Shown here: positions 16,868 to 25,590 of the stretch, piece after piece
Position numbering within the stretch: the stretch's first letter is position 1
Layout: every line of letters starts with the position of its first letter
Assembly (NCBI GenBank): GCA_002238685.1
Contig: MPMV01000003.1
Location: forward strand, 62,001-126,000
Direction of reading: 5' to 3'
Length of the DNA stretch: 64,000 nucleotides
Source: a bacterium EF100-94H03 bin56
GTDB taxonomy: Bacteria; Pseudomonadota; Alphaproteobacteria; SP197
Translations under genes and position numbers: made by a program
The notes under the pieces: model-generated
Told to the model about the DNA's origin: nothing
The model's input: the letters and a program-made list of their open reading frames with translations, nothing else
The model's database searches: none

Positions 16868-18022
16868 GTGCATGATGATCTGGTAGACCGTGCGGCAGAA
16901 CTCCAGCGCCGGATGGCCGACGAAGGAATTGACCTGTTCGTCGTCGCAGACCCCGACTCCGTCTACTACCTGTCCGGATTTTGCGGCTACCTCGGGATGG
17001 AGTTCGACCGGGCCACCGTGGTCGTTCTACCCCGTACAGGCGATCCCACTCTCATTACCCCGGCGATGGAAGCCGACATGGGCCGTGCCATGAGCTGGAT
17101 TGCCGAGGTGCGCGAGTGGACTGACGGTATCGACGGCGAATGGATGGGGCACCTCGCGGACCTGGCGGGCCATCCTGCGAACCGCGTCATAGCAGTCGAG
17201 GCCGACAAGACCCACCCGCGCATTATCGAGGTCTTGCGGCGGGGGGCGGGGCAAGCGTCGATCAGGGACGGCACGGCGATTCTCTCCGACATGCGCATGA
17301 TCAAGAGCCCGAACGAGATTGCTGTCATGCGTCAGGCCGGTATGGTCGCGGTCGCCATGTGCCAGGCCGGGCGAGAGGCACTTGCCGTGGGCGTGCCGGA
17401 GTACGAGGTGGCGCTCGCCGTGATCGCCGGGGGAACGCGCAAGGCGGCGGAGTTTCTCGACAATGACGGTTCGGACCGATTTGTCTCGCCGACGATATAC
17501 AACCTGCAAATCATGCAATCGGGTCGCCACACCTGCATGGTCCACCGCCGTTCGACGGTCAAGAAACTGGAGAAGGGCGATCCCGTCTATTTCTGTTTCT
17601 GCGGGGTGGCCAATTTCAAGCAGTTCAAGCTCGGTTTCGATCGTGAATTCTTCCTGGGGTCGGTTACAGACAGCCACGCGCGGATCTACGAGACTGCCGT
17701 AAGGGCGCAGCAGGCGGCATTATCGATGGTACGGCCAGGCGCGATTGCGGACGACGTCCATGCCGCCGCCGAGGAGGTCTATCGGTCAGCCGGATTCGAT
17801 CCCGGCTACCGAACAGGGCGGGGTATCGGTTACTCCTTCCTTGAGCAGCCTCAACTCAAGCGGGGGGACAAGACCCGCATTGAAGCCGGCATGACCTTCG
17901 CAGTGGACGGCGGAATCACCGTGCCAGGCGACTTCGGAGGTCGGATCGGCGACTCGATCGTGGTGACCAATCACGGCTTCGAATACCTGACAGAGTACCC
18001 GCGCGAACTGACCATCGTGTGA
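16868..18022 (+). CDS. M24-family protein, creatinase/ectoine-hydrolase (DoeA) type
   Basis: The 384-residue protein starts with GTG at 16868, with GAGGAA eight bases upstream. A creatinase N-terminal domain (residues 1-140, LQRRMADEGIDLFVV) precedes a pita-bread M24 domain (GTAILSDMRMIKSPNEIAVMRQAG). The residues that bind metals in aminopeptidases are not the usual ones. The DxG...D position reads YFCFCGVANFKQFKLGFDREF, the GHGIG motif reads TGRGIG, and the two glutamates read AVDGG and RIGDS. This fits the metal-independent creatinase/DoeA branch, which opens small C-N rings or amides. Substrate candidates are ectoine- or creatine-like compounds. It has no clear operon partner. Confidence 0.8.
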   Translation: MHDDLVDRAAELQRRMADEGIDLFVVADPDSVYYLSGFCGYLGMEFDRATVVVLPRTGDPTLITPAMEADMGRAMSWIAEVREWTDGIDGEWMGHLADLAGHPANRVIAVEADKTHPRIIEVLRRGAGQASIRDGTAILSDMRMIKSPNEIAVMRQAGMVAVAMCQAGREALAVGVPEYEVALAVIAGGTRKAAEFLDNDGSDRFVSPTIYNLQIMQSGRHTCMVHRRSTVKKLEKGDPVYFCFCGVANFKQFKLGFDREFFLGSVTDSHARIYETAVRAQQAALSMVRPGAIADDVHAAAEEVYRSAGFDPGYRTGRGIGYSFLEQPQLKRGDKTRIEAGMTFAVDGGITVPGDFGGRIGDSIVVTNHGFEYLTEYPRELTIV

Positions 18023-18133
18023 CCAACCCGTCGACGGCAGGGAACTCGATCGCGGATGTCCCGGCCAGCCTTGTGCGGGACGACCCTCGATGGTAGCGGG
18101 TCGCTGTGCGCGTCCTTGAGAGTGAGGGATCGG

Positions 18134-18221
18134 CGGAGAGGAAGGGATTCGAACCCTCGATGGGTTTTTGACCCATACTCCCTTAGCAGGGGAGCGCCTT
18201 CGACCGCTCGGCCACCTCTCC
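18134..18221 (-). tRNA. tRNA-Ser(GCT)
   Basis: The minus strand folds as a class II tRNA. The acceptor GGAGAGG (18221-18215) pairs with CCTCTCC (18141-18135), with discriminator G at 18134. The anticodon stem CTCCC/GGGAG encloses loop CTGCTAA, with anticodon GCT at 18187-18185. A long variable arm (stem TGGGT/ACCCA) and the T-loop GTTCGAATC follow. The CCA end is not encoded. The gene stands alone about 110 bases after the M24 gene. Confidence 0.9.
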
Positions 18222-18240
18222 GTTGCTGGTTCTAGTGGCT

Positions 18241-19281
18241 TCACTGGGGAGCGTCAATGCGGCGCCTCGCGTGGCCGTCGTCGATGGTCTGGTCGACGAT
18301 CCAGTTGTTCAGGCGATGGACCGCCTGCTCACGCAGCGAGAGGCGGCCTGGCCGGTGGAAGGGAGACGAGATCCCTGCCTGCTGGACCTCGCAGATGGCA
18401 TTGTCCTCGTCAATGCCGGTGTCCCAGCGATGGAAATAGGCCTTTGATCCTTCAGCGAAATCATCCCGGCGCGTGGTGGTCTGCGGGAAACACTGTCCGA
18501 CCTCGAGATGGGTCAGGCCGGGCGTGAGCGGGCGGTAATGGAGCCACCACATGCTGTCCTGGGCACAGGCGAACTGGGTGTTCGGGTGAAGTGTCGTGAA
18601 GAAGGTGCCGGCCCGCGCCTCTCGCGACAGCGACGGGACGGCAGGAAAGGGTGCAGGTTGTCCGGGCAGCACGGCGACCGAGGCCTCGCCGAAAACCTGG
18701 ATGGCGTCCCAGTGACCGCGGGTGACGAGATCCCGGGACGCCTGGGCACCCAGCGAATCGTCGTGAACGGTCCCGGTGTGATAGGCCTCCATGGCGTTTT
18801 CGGCGATGAGTTTCCAGTTGGCCCGGACCGTGTAGTGACGCCGGCGCACCACGCGGAATTCGGCGAAGCGGTGACTTGCAAGACGCTGTGTCATGTCCCC
18901 GAGCCAGGCCGTCAGGCCGGCTGTCCGGCGCGAGAAGCAGACGAAGACAAATCCGGCCCAGACCGCGGCGCGAATCCGATGGAGTCGGTCGGCGTCGCCG
19001 AACGCGCCGAACGCAGGGTCGCGGACGAGGATGATCTTCCCTCGGGCCGTCTCGACCGTTCGCGATCCTCCCCGGGGAATCTCCTCGAGACGCCCGGCAA
19101 AGAGCCAGGCGCGCGAGAAGATGCATTCGTGTTCGCGCCGCAGGAAGGCTTCGGAGATGTAGCACCAGGCGGGTAGTGTCGAGGCCTCCCGGACCGGACG
19201 GCGCACGTCCCTGTAGTGGCGCGGATGGAAGGGGTCGTCATGCATCCTTTTCATCATGAAGCAGTCTGGCTGCTTTATCAC
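18241..19281 (-). CDS. Aromatic-ring-hydroxylating oxygenase alpha-subunit-like protein lacking the Rieske domain
   Basis: The 346-residue protein resembles ring-hydroxylating oxygenase large subunits. LPAWCYISEAFLRREHECIFSRAWLFAGRLEEIP matches the family N-terminus. NWKLIAENAMEAYHTGTVH (about residues 155-175) supplies the two-His mononuclear iron site. A C-terminal acidic segment (TGIDEDNAIC) supplies the third ligand. The Rieske [2Fe-2S] CxH...CxxH motif is missing: the sequence jumps from KIILVRDPAFGAFG straight to DADRLHRIRAAVWAGFVFV, while normal members have about 60-70 residues between. The frame stays open. The start could be 19281, 19257 or 19245. Confidence 0.7.
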   Translation of the reverse strand: MIKQPDCFMMKRMHDDPFHPRHYRDVRRPVREASTLPAWCYISEAFLRREHECIFSRAWLFAGRLEEIPRGGSRTVETARGKIILVRDPAFGAFGDADRLHRIRAAVWAGFVFVCFSRRTAGLTAWLGDMTQRLASHRFAEFRVVRRRHYTVRANWKLIAENAMEAYHTGTVHDDSLGAQASRDLVTRGHWDAIQVFGEASVAVLPGQPAPFPAVPSLSREARAGTFFTTLHPNTQFACAQDSMWWLHYRPLTPGLTHLEVGQCFPQTTTRRDDFAEGSKAYFHRWDTGIDEDNAICEVQQAGISSPFHRPGRLSLREQAVHRLNNWIVDQTIDDGHARRRIDAPQ

Positions 19282-19334
19282 CGGTCGGTGTGAGGCTACG
19301 CTTCGTGGTTCAAGGGGAAGAAGCGGCGCATTCC

Positions 19335-21590
19335 ATGGCGGATCAGGTCAGGGTCAGTGACATCGATGCCCTCAAGTTCCACGCGGAGGGGCGTCCCGGC
19401 AAGCTGGCGATCACGCCGACCAAGCCGCTCAACACGGCTCGGGACCTCTCGCTCGCCTACTCTCCGGGGGTCGCCGCGCCCTGTCTAGAGATCCACCGGG
19501 AACCGGCAACCGTCTTCGACTACACCTCGAGAGGCAATGTTGTCGCCATCATCTCCAACGGTTCGGCAGTGCTGGGGCTGGGCAATCTCGGCGCTCTTGG
19601 CGCCAAGCCGGTCATGGAAGGAAAGGCCGTCCTGTTCAAGCGATTCGCCGATGTCGACGGCATCGATATCGAAATCGACAGTGAGGATGTCGATGAGATC
19701 ATTCAGACGGTGAAACTCATCAGCCCGACCTTCGGCGGTGTCAATCTCGAGGACATCAAGGCCCCGGAGTGTTTCATCATCGAGCAGCGCCTGAGGGAAC
19801 TCGTCGACATTCCGATCTTCCACGATGACCAGCACGGCACGGCCATCATCTGCCTTGCCGGTGTCATCAACGCCCTGGAGATTGCCGGCAAGGAACTGGC
19901 CGACTGCAAGGTGGTGGTGAACGGCGCCGGCGCCGCCGGAATTGCCTGCCTTGAACTGATTAAGGCACGCGGCCTGCCCCATGACAACGCCATCCTGTGC
20001 GATTCGCGCGGCGTGGTCTACCAGGGACGGCAAAAGGGCATCAACCAGTGGAAGTCGGCCCATGCCGTCGAGACCTCCGCGAGAACGCTCGAGGATGCCA
20101 TGGAAGGGGCGGACATCTTCCTCGGCGTTTCGGTCAAGGATGCGGTGACAGGGGACATGGTCACGTCGATGGCCGCACGGCCCATCATCTTCGCCATGGC
20201 GAACCCGGATCCGGAGATCCTGCCCGAGGATGTCCAGAGGGTCCGCGAGGATGCCATCGTGGCGACCGGTCGTTCCGACTATCCCAACCAGATCAACAAT
20301 GTCCTCGGATTTCCCTACATCTTCAGGGGCGCACTGGATGTGCGGGCGACGACGATCAACGACGCCATGAAGATTGCCGCCGCCGAGGCGATTGCCTCCC
20401 TGGCGCGGGAAGACGTGCCGGACGAGGTGGCGTCAGCCTATGCCGGTGGCTACCTGCGCTTCGGGCCGGATTACATCATTCCCAAGCCGTTCGATCCCCG
20501 TCTCATATCGCGGGTGCCGTCGCGTGTGGCGAGGGCGGCCATGGATACGGGCGTGGCGCGACGGCCGATCATCGATACCGAGGCCTATCAGGCCCGTCTC
20601 TCCGGCCTCCTCTCTCCGGTTGCCGGGCGCATGCACGAGATCTTCGAGACCGTGCGTCAGCGTCAGGCGCGGATCGTGTTCGCCGAAGGCGAGGAGGAAA
20701 AGACCATCCGGGCGGCGGCCCTGTGGCGTGATCAGGGACTGGGCAGCGCCGTCCTCGTCGGAAGGGAGCGGCACATCCAGGCGAAGATGGAGACGCTCGG
20801 CGTCAGCCCGGGCGGCATCGAGATCGCCAATGCGGGTGCCGTGGATACCGAGCAGTACGTCAATCACGTCTATGCCCACATGCAGCGCCGCGGTGCGCTG
20901 TTGCGCGATTGCCAGCGCTGGATCCACCTTGATCGCGATGTCTTCGCCGCGGCCATGCTGGCGACGGGCGATGCCGATGCCATGGTCACCGGTCTGACCC
21001 GATCCTATCCGGGCGCTCTTTCCCATGTGCAGAGGGCGCTGAAGGCCGGCGACGGCCAGATTGTCTTCGGCATGACCATCCTCGTCTCTTCCCAGCACAC
21101 GCTGCTGCTGGCCGACACCACCATCAACGAGGAGCCGTCGGCCCGGGACCTCGCGGACATCACGGTCCAGGCAGCCGCCAAGGCGCGCGCGCTGGGAGTC
21201 GAACCGCGGGTCGCCCTGCTGTCGTTTTCCAATTTCGGCAGCCGCGGTGAGCGGCGGACGGGCCATCTGCGCGAAGCCGTGCGCATCCTCAAGGAACGCG
21301 AGGTCGACTTCGAGGTCGACGGCGAGATGGCGGGCGACACCGCGCTCGACCAGAACGTGCTGGACTATTACCCCTTCATCGCACTGAGCGGTCCGGCAAA
21401 CGTTCTCATCATGCCCAATCTTCACGCCGCCAACATTTCCTACAGGCTGGTCGAGGCGATGGATGGCGCGCGCGTGATCGGGCCGATTCTTCTCGGTCTG
21501 GAGAAGCCGGTCCAGATTGTCCGCCTGGGGGCGACGGTCAACGATCTCCTCAACATGGCAGCCATGGCGGCCATCGACATCGAGGACTGA
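19335..21590 (+). CDS. maeB: NADP-dependent malic enzyme with phosphotransacetylase-like tail
   Basis: The 751-residue protein starts at 19335 (MADQVRVSDID). Residues 1-430 form the malic enzyme: KLAITPTKPLNTARDLSLAYSPGVAAPC, FHDDQHGTAIICLAGVINAL, then the nucleotide site KVVVNGAGAAGIACLEL. A second half (about 440-750) is a phosphotransacetylase-like domain (IVFAEGEEEKTIRAAALW, MVTGLTRSYPGALSHVQ, MPNLHAANISYRLVEA) seen in the long MaeB form. It decarboxylates malate to pyruvate with NADP; the C-terminal domain senses acetyl-CoA-type effectors. The earlier in-frame ATG at 19290 adds an unrelated tail. Transcription is independent, and phoR starts about 40 bases after the stop. Confidence 0.95.
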   Translation: MADQVRVSDIDALKFHAEGRPGKLAITPTKPLNTARDLSLAYSPGVAAPCLEIHREPATVFDYTSRGNVVAIISNGSAVLGLGNLGALGAKPVMEGKAVLFKRFADVDGIDIEIDSEDVDEIIQTVKLISPTFGGVNLEDIKAPECFIIEQRLRELVDIPIFHDDQHGTAIICLAGVINALEIAGKELADCKVVVNGAGAAGIACLELIKARGLPHDNAILCDSRGVVYQGRQKGINQWKSAHAVETSARTLEDAMEGADIFLGVSVKDAVTGDMVTSMAARPIIFAMANPDPEILPEDVQRVREDAIVATGRSDYPNQINNVLGFPYIFRGALDVRATTINDAMKIAAAEAIASLAREDVPDEVASAYAGGYLRFGPDYIIPKPFDPRLISRVPSRVARAAMDTGVARRPIIDTEAYQARLSGLLSPVAGRMHEIFETVRQRQARIVFAEGEEEKTIRAAALWRDQGLGSAVLVGRERHIQAKMETLGVSPGGIEIANAGAVDTEQYVNHVYAHMQRRGALLRDCQRWIHLDRDVFAAAMLATGDADAMVTGLTRSYPGALSHVQRALKAGDGQIVFGMTILVSSQHTLLLADTTINEEPSARDLADITVQAAAKARALGVEPRVALLSFSNFGSRGERRTGHLREAVRILKEREVDFEVDGEMAGDTALDQNVLDYYPFIALSGPANVLIMPNLHAANISYRLVEAMDGARVIGPILLGLEKPVQIVRLGATVNDLLNMAAMAAIDIED

Positions 21591-21629
21591 TGACCTGCGG
21601 CGCCCGGTGGGGTCCATGAGTGGCCCGTC

Positions 21630-23012
21630 ATGGGCCTGATTGTGCCCCTGGTCCTTGTCGAGGCGGGGATATTCCTTGTCCTCGTGGCGACCGGAGAACT
21701 CGCCGTGGCGGCGGCCGCTGCCGGATTTGCCGTTCTGGCGGTGATGAGCGTGGTGCTGGTGTGGCCCCTCGTTTCGGGCGTGGACAGCATCAGGTCGTGG
21801 ATTGTCCGGCGGAGCGGCTTGCCTGACCTGGAGCCACCCGGGCTGCGCCGTGGACCACTTGCTCCGCAGTTGCAGTCCGTCCTGCACGCCGTGAGCCACG
21901 CTCTCGATGAACGGGACACGCGCATTGTCGGCCTGGCGAGGGACAACGATCACCTGCTTGATGCCTTGACCGCTCCTGTCCTGCTGGTCTCGAACGAGAG
22001 CGAACTGGTGCGTTTCAACGGTGCGGCGGACCGGGTCTTCGGCGATCTCCGGGCCGGGCAGCACGTTTCCAGGATCCTGCGGGATCCCGGTTTCGACGGC
22101 GCCATCGCGGCAGGTCTTGGCGACGGTCTCTCCAGTGTCGTGGAGGTCGTCGTGACCCGGGACCACGTCGACAGCCACCTTGTCCTTGATGTCGCACCGC
22201 TGCCCGCAGGCATGGGCGATGCGGCGCTGATGGTGGTCTGCCACGATGTCACCGGGGCTCGCAGGACCGAGCAGATGCGCGTGGATTTCGTGGCCAATGC
22301 CAGCCACGAGATCCGCTCGCCGCTCACCACGCTCATCGGCTGCATCGAGACACTGCAGGGTCCGGCAAGGGACGATGCCGACTCGCGTGCCAGGTTCCTC
22401 GCGATGATGGAAGCACAGGGCAGGCGCATGGCAAACCTGGTCGAGGACCTGCTGTCGCTGTCGCGCATCGAGATCCGGGAACACTCTCAGCCCAACGGGG
22501 AGGTCACCATCGCCCCGCTGCTTTGCCGCCTCGCATCCACGCTTCACTTCGAAGCCGACCGACGTTCGATGACCATCGATCTCGACATCCCCGAGTCCAT
22601 GCCGGCGGTGCGCGGTGACGAGGACGAGATCGAACAGGCCCTCTACAATCTCATCGCCAACGCCATCGGCTATGGCAGGCAGGGTACCGTGGTCAGCCTC
22701 GCCGCCGGCGTTGCGGACAGGCCGCCCGATCACCTGCGGGTCGCGCGCGGCCGGCTGGCATGGATTTCCGTCACCGATCGGGGCGACGGGATCGAGGCTC
22801 ATCACCTGCCGCGGCTGACCGAGCGGTTCTACCGTGTCGACAAGGCGCGCAGCCGCGAACGCGGTGGAACCGGACTCGGCCTTGCCATCGTCAAGCACAT
22901 TCTCTCGCGTCACCGTGGCGAACTGCACGTGGCGAGCACTCCCGGCAAGGGTTCCGTCTTCACGGTGTGGCTGCCTGCCGTGTTTCACGAAAATGTCATG
23001 AAGTCTCCCTAG
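21630..23012 (+). CDS. phoR: Phosphate-regulon sensor histidine kinase PhoR
   Basis: The 460-residue inner-membrane sensor kinase has two N-terminal membrane segments (LIVPLVLVEAGIFLVLVA and AGFAVLAVMSVVLVWPLV) and a PAS-like region (DNDHLLDALTAPVLLVSNESELVRFNGAA). Then come the H-box NASHEIRSPLTTL, with the phosphorylated His, an N-box (QALYNLIANAIGYG), a G1 box DRGDGIEAHHL and a G2 box GGTGLGLAIVKH. It phosphorylates PhoB when phosphate is scarce. It sits directly upstream of pstS, and its 3' end carries the PHO-box candidate. Confidence 0.9.
   Translation: MGLIVPLVLVEAGIFLVLVATGELAVAAAAAGFAVLAVMSVVLVWPLVSGVDSIRSWIVRRSGLPDLEPPGLRRGPLAPQLQSVLHAVSHALDERDTRIVGLARDNDHLLDALTAPVLLVSNESELVRFNGAADRVFGDLRAGQHVSRILRDPGFDGAIAAGLGDGLSSVVEVVVTRDHVDSHLVLDVAPLPAGMGDAALMVVCHDVTGARRTEQMRVDFVANASHEIRSPLTTLIGCIETLQGPARDDADSRARFLAMMEAQGRRMANLVEDLLSLSRIEIREHSQPNGEVTIAPLLCRLASTLHFEADRRSMTIDLDIPESMPAVRGDEDEIEQALYNLIANAIGYGRQGTVVSLAAGVADRPPDHLRVARGRLAWISVTDRGDGIEAHHLPRLTERFYRVDKARSRERGGTGLGLAIVKHILSRHRGELHVASTPGKGSVFTVWLPAVFHENVMKSP
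22982..22999 (+). promoter_or_regulatory. Candidate PHO box upstream of pstS
   Basis: Two TGTCA-like hexamers, TTTCAC (22983-22988) and TGTCAT (22994-22999), lie exactly 11 bp apart on the plus strand with an A-rich spacer, the layout of a PhoB-binding direct repeat. They sit inside the phoR 3' end, about 60 bp before the pstS start. The first hexamer is an imperfect match, so confidence is moderate. Confidence 0.55.
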
Positions 23013-23031
23013 GGTGCATGCCGATGCACCC
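23012..23031 (+). other. Perfect 8-bp hairpin between phoR and pstS
   Basis: GGGTGCAT (23012-23019), loop GCCG, ATGCACCC (23024-23031): a perfect stem overlapping the last base of the phoR stop codon. No T-run follows, so it may protect or process mRNA rather than terminate transcription. Confidence 0.5.
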
Positions 23032-23059
23032 CAACCGTCAACCCATGGGAGACCGTGAC

Positions 23060-24106
23060 ATGAAGTCCAGAGTGTTGAATCTTGTCCTTGCCGCAGGCGT
23101 CAGTACCCTGACGGCCGTTGCGGCGACCGCGCAGGACGCGCGGGACACGATCAGAATCGTCGGTTCGTCGACCGTGTTTCCGTTCTCGACGGCCGTCGCC
23201 GAGCAGTTCGGCCGAAACAGCGAGTTTCCGACACCCGTCGTCGAGTCGACCGGTTCGGGCGGCGGACTGAAGCTCTTCTGCGCCGGCATCGGTTTCGAGC
23301 ATCCGGACGTCACCAACGCCTCGCGCCGCATCAAGTCGAGCGAGGTCGAGCGTTGCGCCGAAAACGGCATCACGGAAATCACCGAGGTCATGATCGGCTT
23401 CGACGGGATCGTGCTCGGCAACTCGCGTGACGCGGACCGGCTCTCCATCGACATTCCGGATCTCTGGCTGGCCCTTGCGGCCGAAGTTCCCGATACGCAG
23501 GGCAACATCGTCGCCAACCCCTACACGATGTGGAGCGAGATCAACGATTCACTGCCCGCCGTCGCCATCAGGGTCATGGGCCCGCCGCCGACATCCGGCA
23601 CGCGTGACGCCTTCGTCGAACTCGTCATGGAGGAAGGATGCGAGCACTTCGAAGCCGTAACCATGATCGAGGAGTCGGATGAAGAACGCTTCGAGAGCAT
23701 CTGTGCCTCGATTCGCGAGGACGGCGCCTTCATCGAGGCCGGAGAAAACGACAACCTGATCGTCCAGAAACTCGAGGCCGATCCGGACGCCTTCGGCATT
23801 TTCGGATTTTCCTTCCTCGATCAGAACATCAACAAGATCCAGGGATCGATGATGGACGGTGTCGAGCCGACGTTCGACAACATCGCCACCGGCGACTATC
23901 CGGTATCGCGTTCGCTCTATTTCTACGTCAAGAATGCCCACATCGGTGTCGTTCCGGGAATCGCCGAGTTCGTGGCCGAGTTCACCAGCGAAGACGCCTG
24001 GGGTCCCTTCGGTTACCTTGCGGACAAGGGCCTGATCCCGCTTGCCGACCATGATAGGGCGGCCATGGCGGCATCGGCGAGTTCCGCCACGCCCCTCAGC
24101 ATGTGA
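23060..24106 (+). CDS. pstS: Phosphate ABC transporter, periplasmic phosphate-binding protein
   Basis: The 348-residue protein starts at 23060 with a GGGAG site upstream; the in-frame ATG at 22760 is a phoR shadow. It has a signal peptide (LNLVLAAGVSTLTAVAATAQDA), then TIRIVGSSTVFPFSTAVAEQFG, the PstS phosphate-pocket strand with GSSTV. Next come VVESTGSGGGLKLFC and VTNASRRIKSSEVERC with the second phosphate-contact loop. GPPPTSGTRDAFVELV supplies the TSGT loop. It ends with KGLIPLAD. It delivers phosphate to PstCA. A hairpin with T-run follows the stop, likely setting a higher PstS level than the permease. Confidence 0.95.
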   Translation: MKSRVLNLVLAAGVSTLTAVAATAQDARDTIRIVGSSTVFPFSTAVAEQFGRNSEFPTPVVESTGSGGGLKLFCAGIGFEHPDVTNASRRIKSSEVERCAENGITEITEVMIGFDGIVLGNSRDADRLSIDIPDLWLALAAEVPDTQGNIVANPYTMWSEINDSLPAVAIRVMGPPPTSGTRDAFVELVMEEGCEHFEAVTMIEESDEERFESICASIREDGAFIEAGENDNLIVQKLEADPDAFGIFGFSFLDQNINKIQGSMMDGVEPTFDNIATGDYPVSRSLYFYVKNAHIGVVPGIAEFVAEFTSEDAWGPFGYLADKGLIPLADHDRAAMAASASSATPLSM

Positions 24107-24128
24107 TACTCTGAGTGTGATCCTCGAG

Positions 24129-24167
24129 CTGCCGGGGGCCTGCAACCGGTCCCCGGCAGTTTCCTTT
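24129..24167 (+). terminator. Terminator/attenuator hairpin between pstS and pstC
   Basis: CTGCCGGGG (24129-24137) pairs perfectly with CCCCGGCAG (24151-24159), loop of 13, and is followed by TTTCCTTT. This is a good intrinsic terminator or attenuator. Placed after pstS, it probably limits readthrough into pstCAB. Confidence 0.65.
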
Positions 24168-24207
24168 GCCCGGATGATTCCACCACACGCCGGAGAGTGA
24201 CCGGACC

Positions 24208-25590
24208 GTGACCCAGATGATGCTCACCCTGGCGCTGATCTGTCTTGCGGCAGCAGCCTTCTTTTTCGGGCAAAGGAAAGCGGTCAGCGTCACCGGGGGC
24301 CGGACATCCGCCCTTCACTCCCGTCCGGTCTATCACGGCTGGTATGTCGCGCTGGCCTGTGGCCTGCCTGCGGTGTCCCTCTGGTTCCTGATTCTCCTGG
24401 TCGGTGACTGGATGATCGACAGGACCATTGTCGCCGCGCTGCCCGGCGAACTCCGGGAGGCTTCCGCTCCCGTGCTGCAGCGATTCCTGAACGATGCCGA
24501 GACGCTGGCTGCCGGCGGTGTTCCGACGATCGAGTTGACTCCGGAACTCGAAGCGGCGGCCGCCTCCTTCAGGCGCTTGAGCCTTCTCGAGCACTGGGTG
24601 GGGTTTGGCGCGGCACTGGGTATCGGCCTCATTGCGTCCGGGATCGCGATGCGCCGGATCGATGTCTCCCGGCGGACCCGTCAGCCGGTTGAGCGTGTGC
24701 TTCTCATTGTGCTCCTTGCTGCGGCCGCGATTTCCGTCCTGACGACCGCCGGCATTGTCTTTTCGGTGCTCTTCGAGGCGATCCGCTTCTTTGACAAGGT
24801 GCCGATCCTCGACTTCCTGTTTGGTGTGAAATGGAGTCCGCAGATCGCCCTGAGGGAAGACCAGGTGGGTTCTTCGGGGGCCTTCGGTGCGATCCCCCTC
24901 TTCACAGGTACACTTCTCGTCACCTTCGTCGCGATGCTCGTGGCCGGACCTGTCGGACTCCTTTCGGCAGTTTACCTGGCCGAGTACGCCGATCCGCGCC
25001 ACCGGGCGGTGGCCAAGCCGATGCTCGAGATTCTCGCCGGCATTCCCACGGTGGTCTACGGCTTCTTCGCCGCGCTCATCGTTGCGCCGGCGCTGCGCCA
25101 GGCGGGAATCAGCCTTGGACTCGACGTGGCGTCGGAAAGCGCCCTGGCGGCGGGGCTGGTCATGGGAATGATGATCATTCCCTTTGTCTCGTCGCTGACC
25201 GACGATGCCCTCGCTGCGGTACCCGCCGACCTGCGCGACGCTTCCCTGGGTCTTGGTGCAACACACCAGGAGACGGTGACGCGCGTAGTTATCCCCGCGG
25301 CCCTTCCCGGCATTGTTGCCGGATTCCTGCTGGCGGTGAGCCGAGCCATCGGAGAGACCATGATTGTCGTCATGGCGGCCGGCCTTGCGGCCAATCTCAC
25401 GGCAAACCCCTTCGAGGCTGTCACGACCGTGACCGTGCAGATTGTGACACTCCTCATCGGCGATCAGGAATTCGACAGCGCCAAGACCCTCGCGGCCTTT
25501 GCCCTTGGCCTCACCCTTTTCATGGTCACGCTGGGACTCAACATTGTCGCGCTGCGAATGGTGCAGAAGTACCAGGAACAATATGACTGA
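24208..25590 (+). CDS. pstC: Phosphate ABC transporter permease PstC
   Basis: The 460-residue protein starts with GTG at 24208 behind a GGAGAG site; an in-frame ATG lies at 24217. It is long for PstC: an N-terminal extension with two extra membrane segments (LACGLPAVSLWFLILLVG and LEHWVGFGAALGIGLIASG) precedes the permease core. The core has GAIPLFTGTLLVTFVAMLVAG, AEYADPRHRAVAKPMLEILAGIPTVVYGFFAALIV, and the cytoplasmic coupling loop LRDASLGLGATHQETVTRVVIPAALPGIVAGF that contacts PstB. This long form is common in alphaproteobacteria. Its last bases overlap pstA by eight. Confidence 0.9.
   Translation: MTQMMLTLALICLAAAAFFFGQRKAVSVTGGRTSALHSRPVYHGWYVALACGLPAVSLWFLILLVGDWMIDRTIVAALPGELREASAPVLQRFLNDAETLAAGGVPTIELTPELEAAAASFRRLSLLEHWVGFGAALGIGLIASGIAMRRIDVSRRTRQPVERVLLIVLLAAAAISVLTTAGIVFSVLFEAIRFFDKVPILDFLFGVKWSPQIALREDQVGSSGAFGAIPLFTGTLLVTFVAMLVAGPVGLLSAVYLAEYADPRHRAVAKPMLEILAGIPTVVYGFFAALIVAPALRQAGISLGLDVASESALAAGLVMGMMIIPFVSSLTDDALAAVPADLRDASLGLGATHQETVTRVVIPAALPGIVAGFLLAVSRAIGETMIVVMAAGLAANLTANPFEAVTTVTVQIVTLLIGDQEFDSAKTLAAFALGLTLFMVTLGLNIVALRMVQKYQEQYD

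Noticed and set aside
18134..18221. tRNA-Ser as an attachment site for an integrated element
   Set aside because: No integrase gene and no repeat of the tRNA 3' end were found nearby.
20433..22988. 851-residue minus-strand open frame across maeB and phoR
   Set aside because: It runs antisense to two well-identified genes and shows no family motif; open by GC bias.
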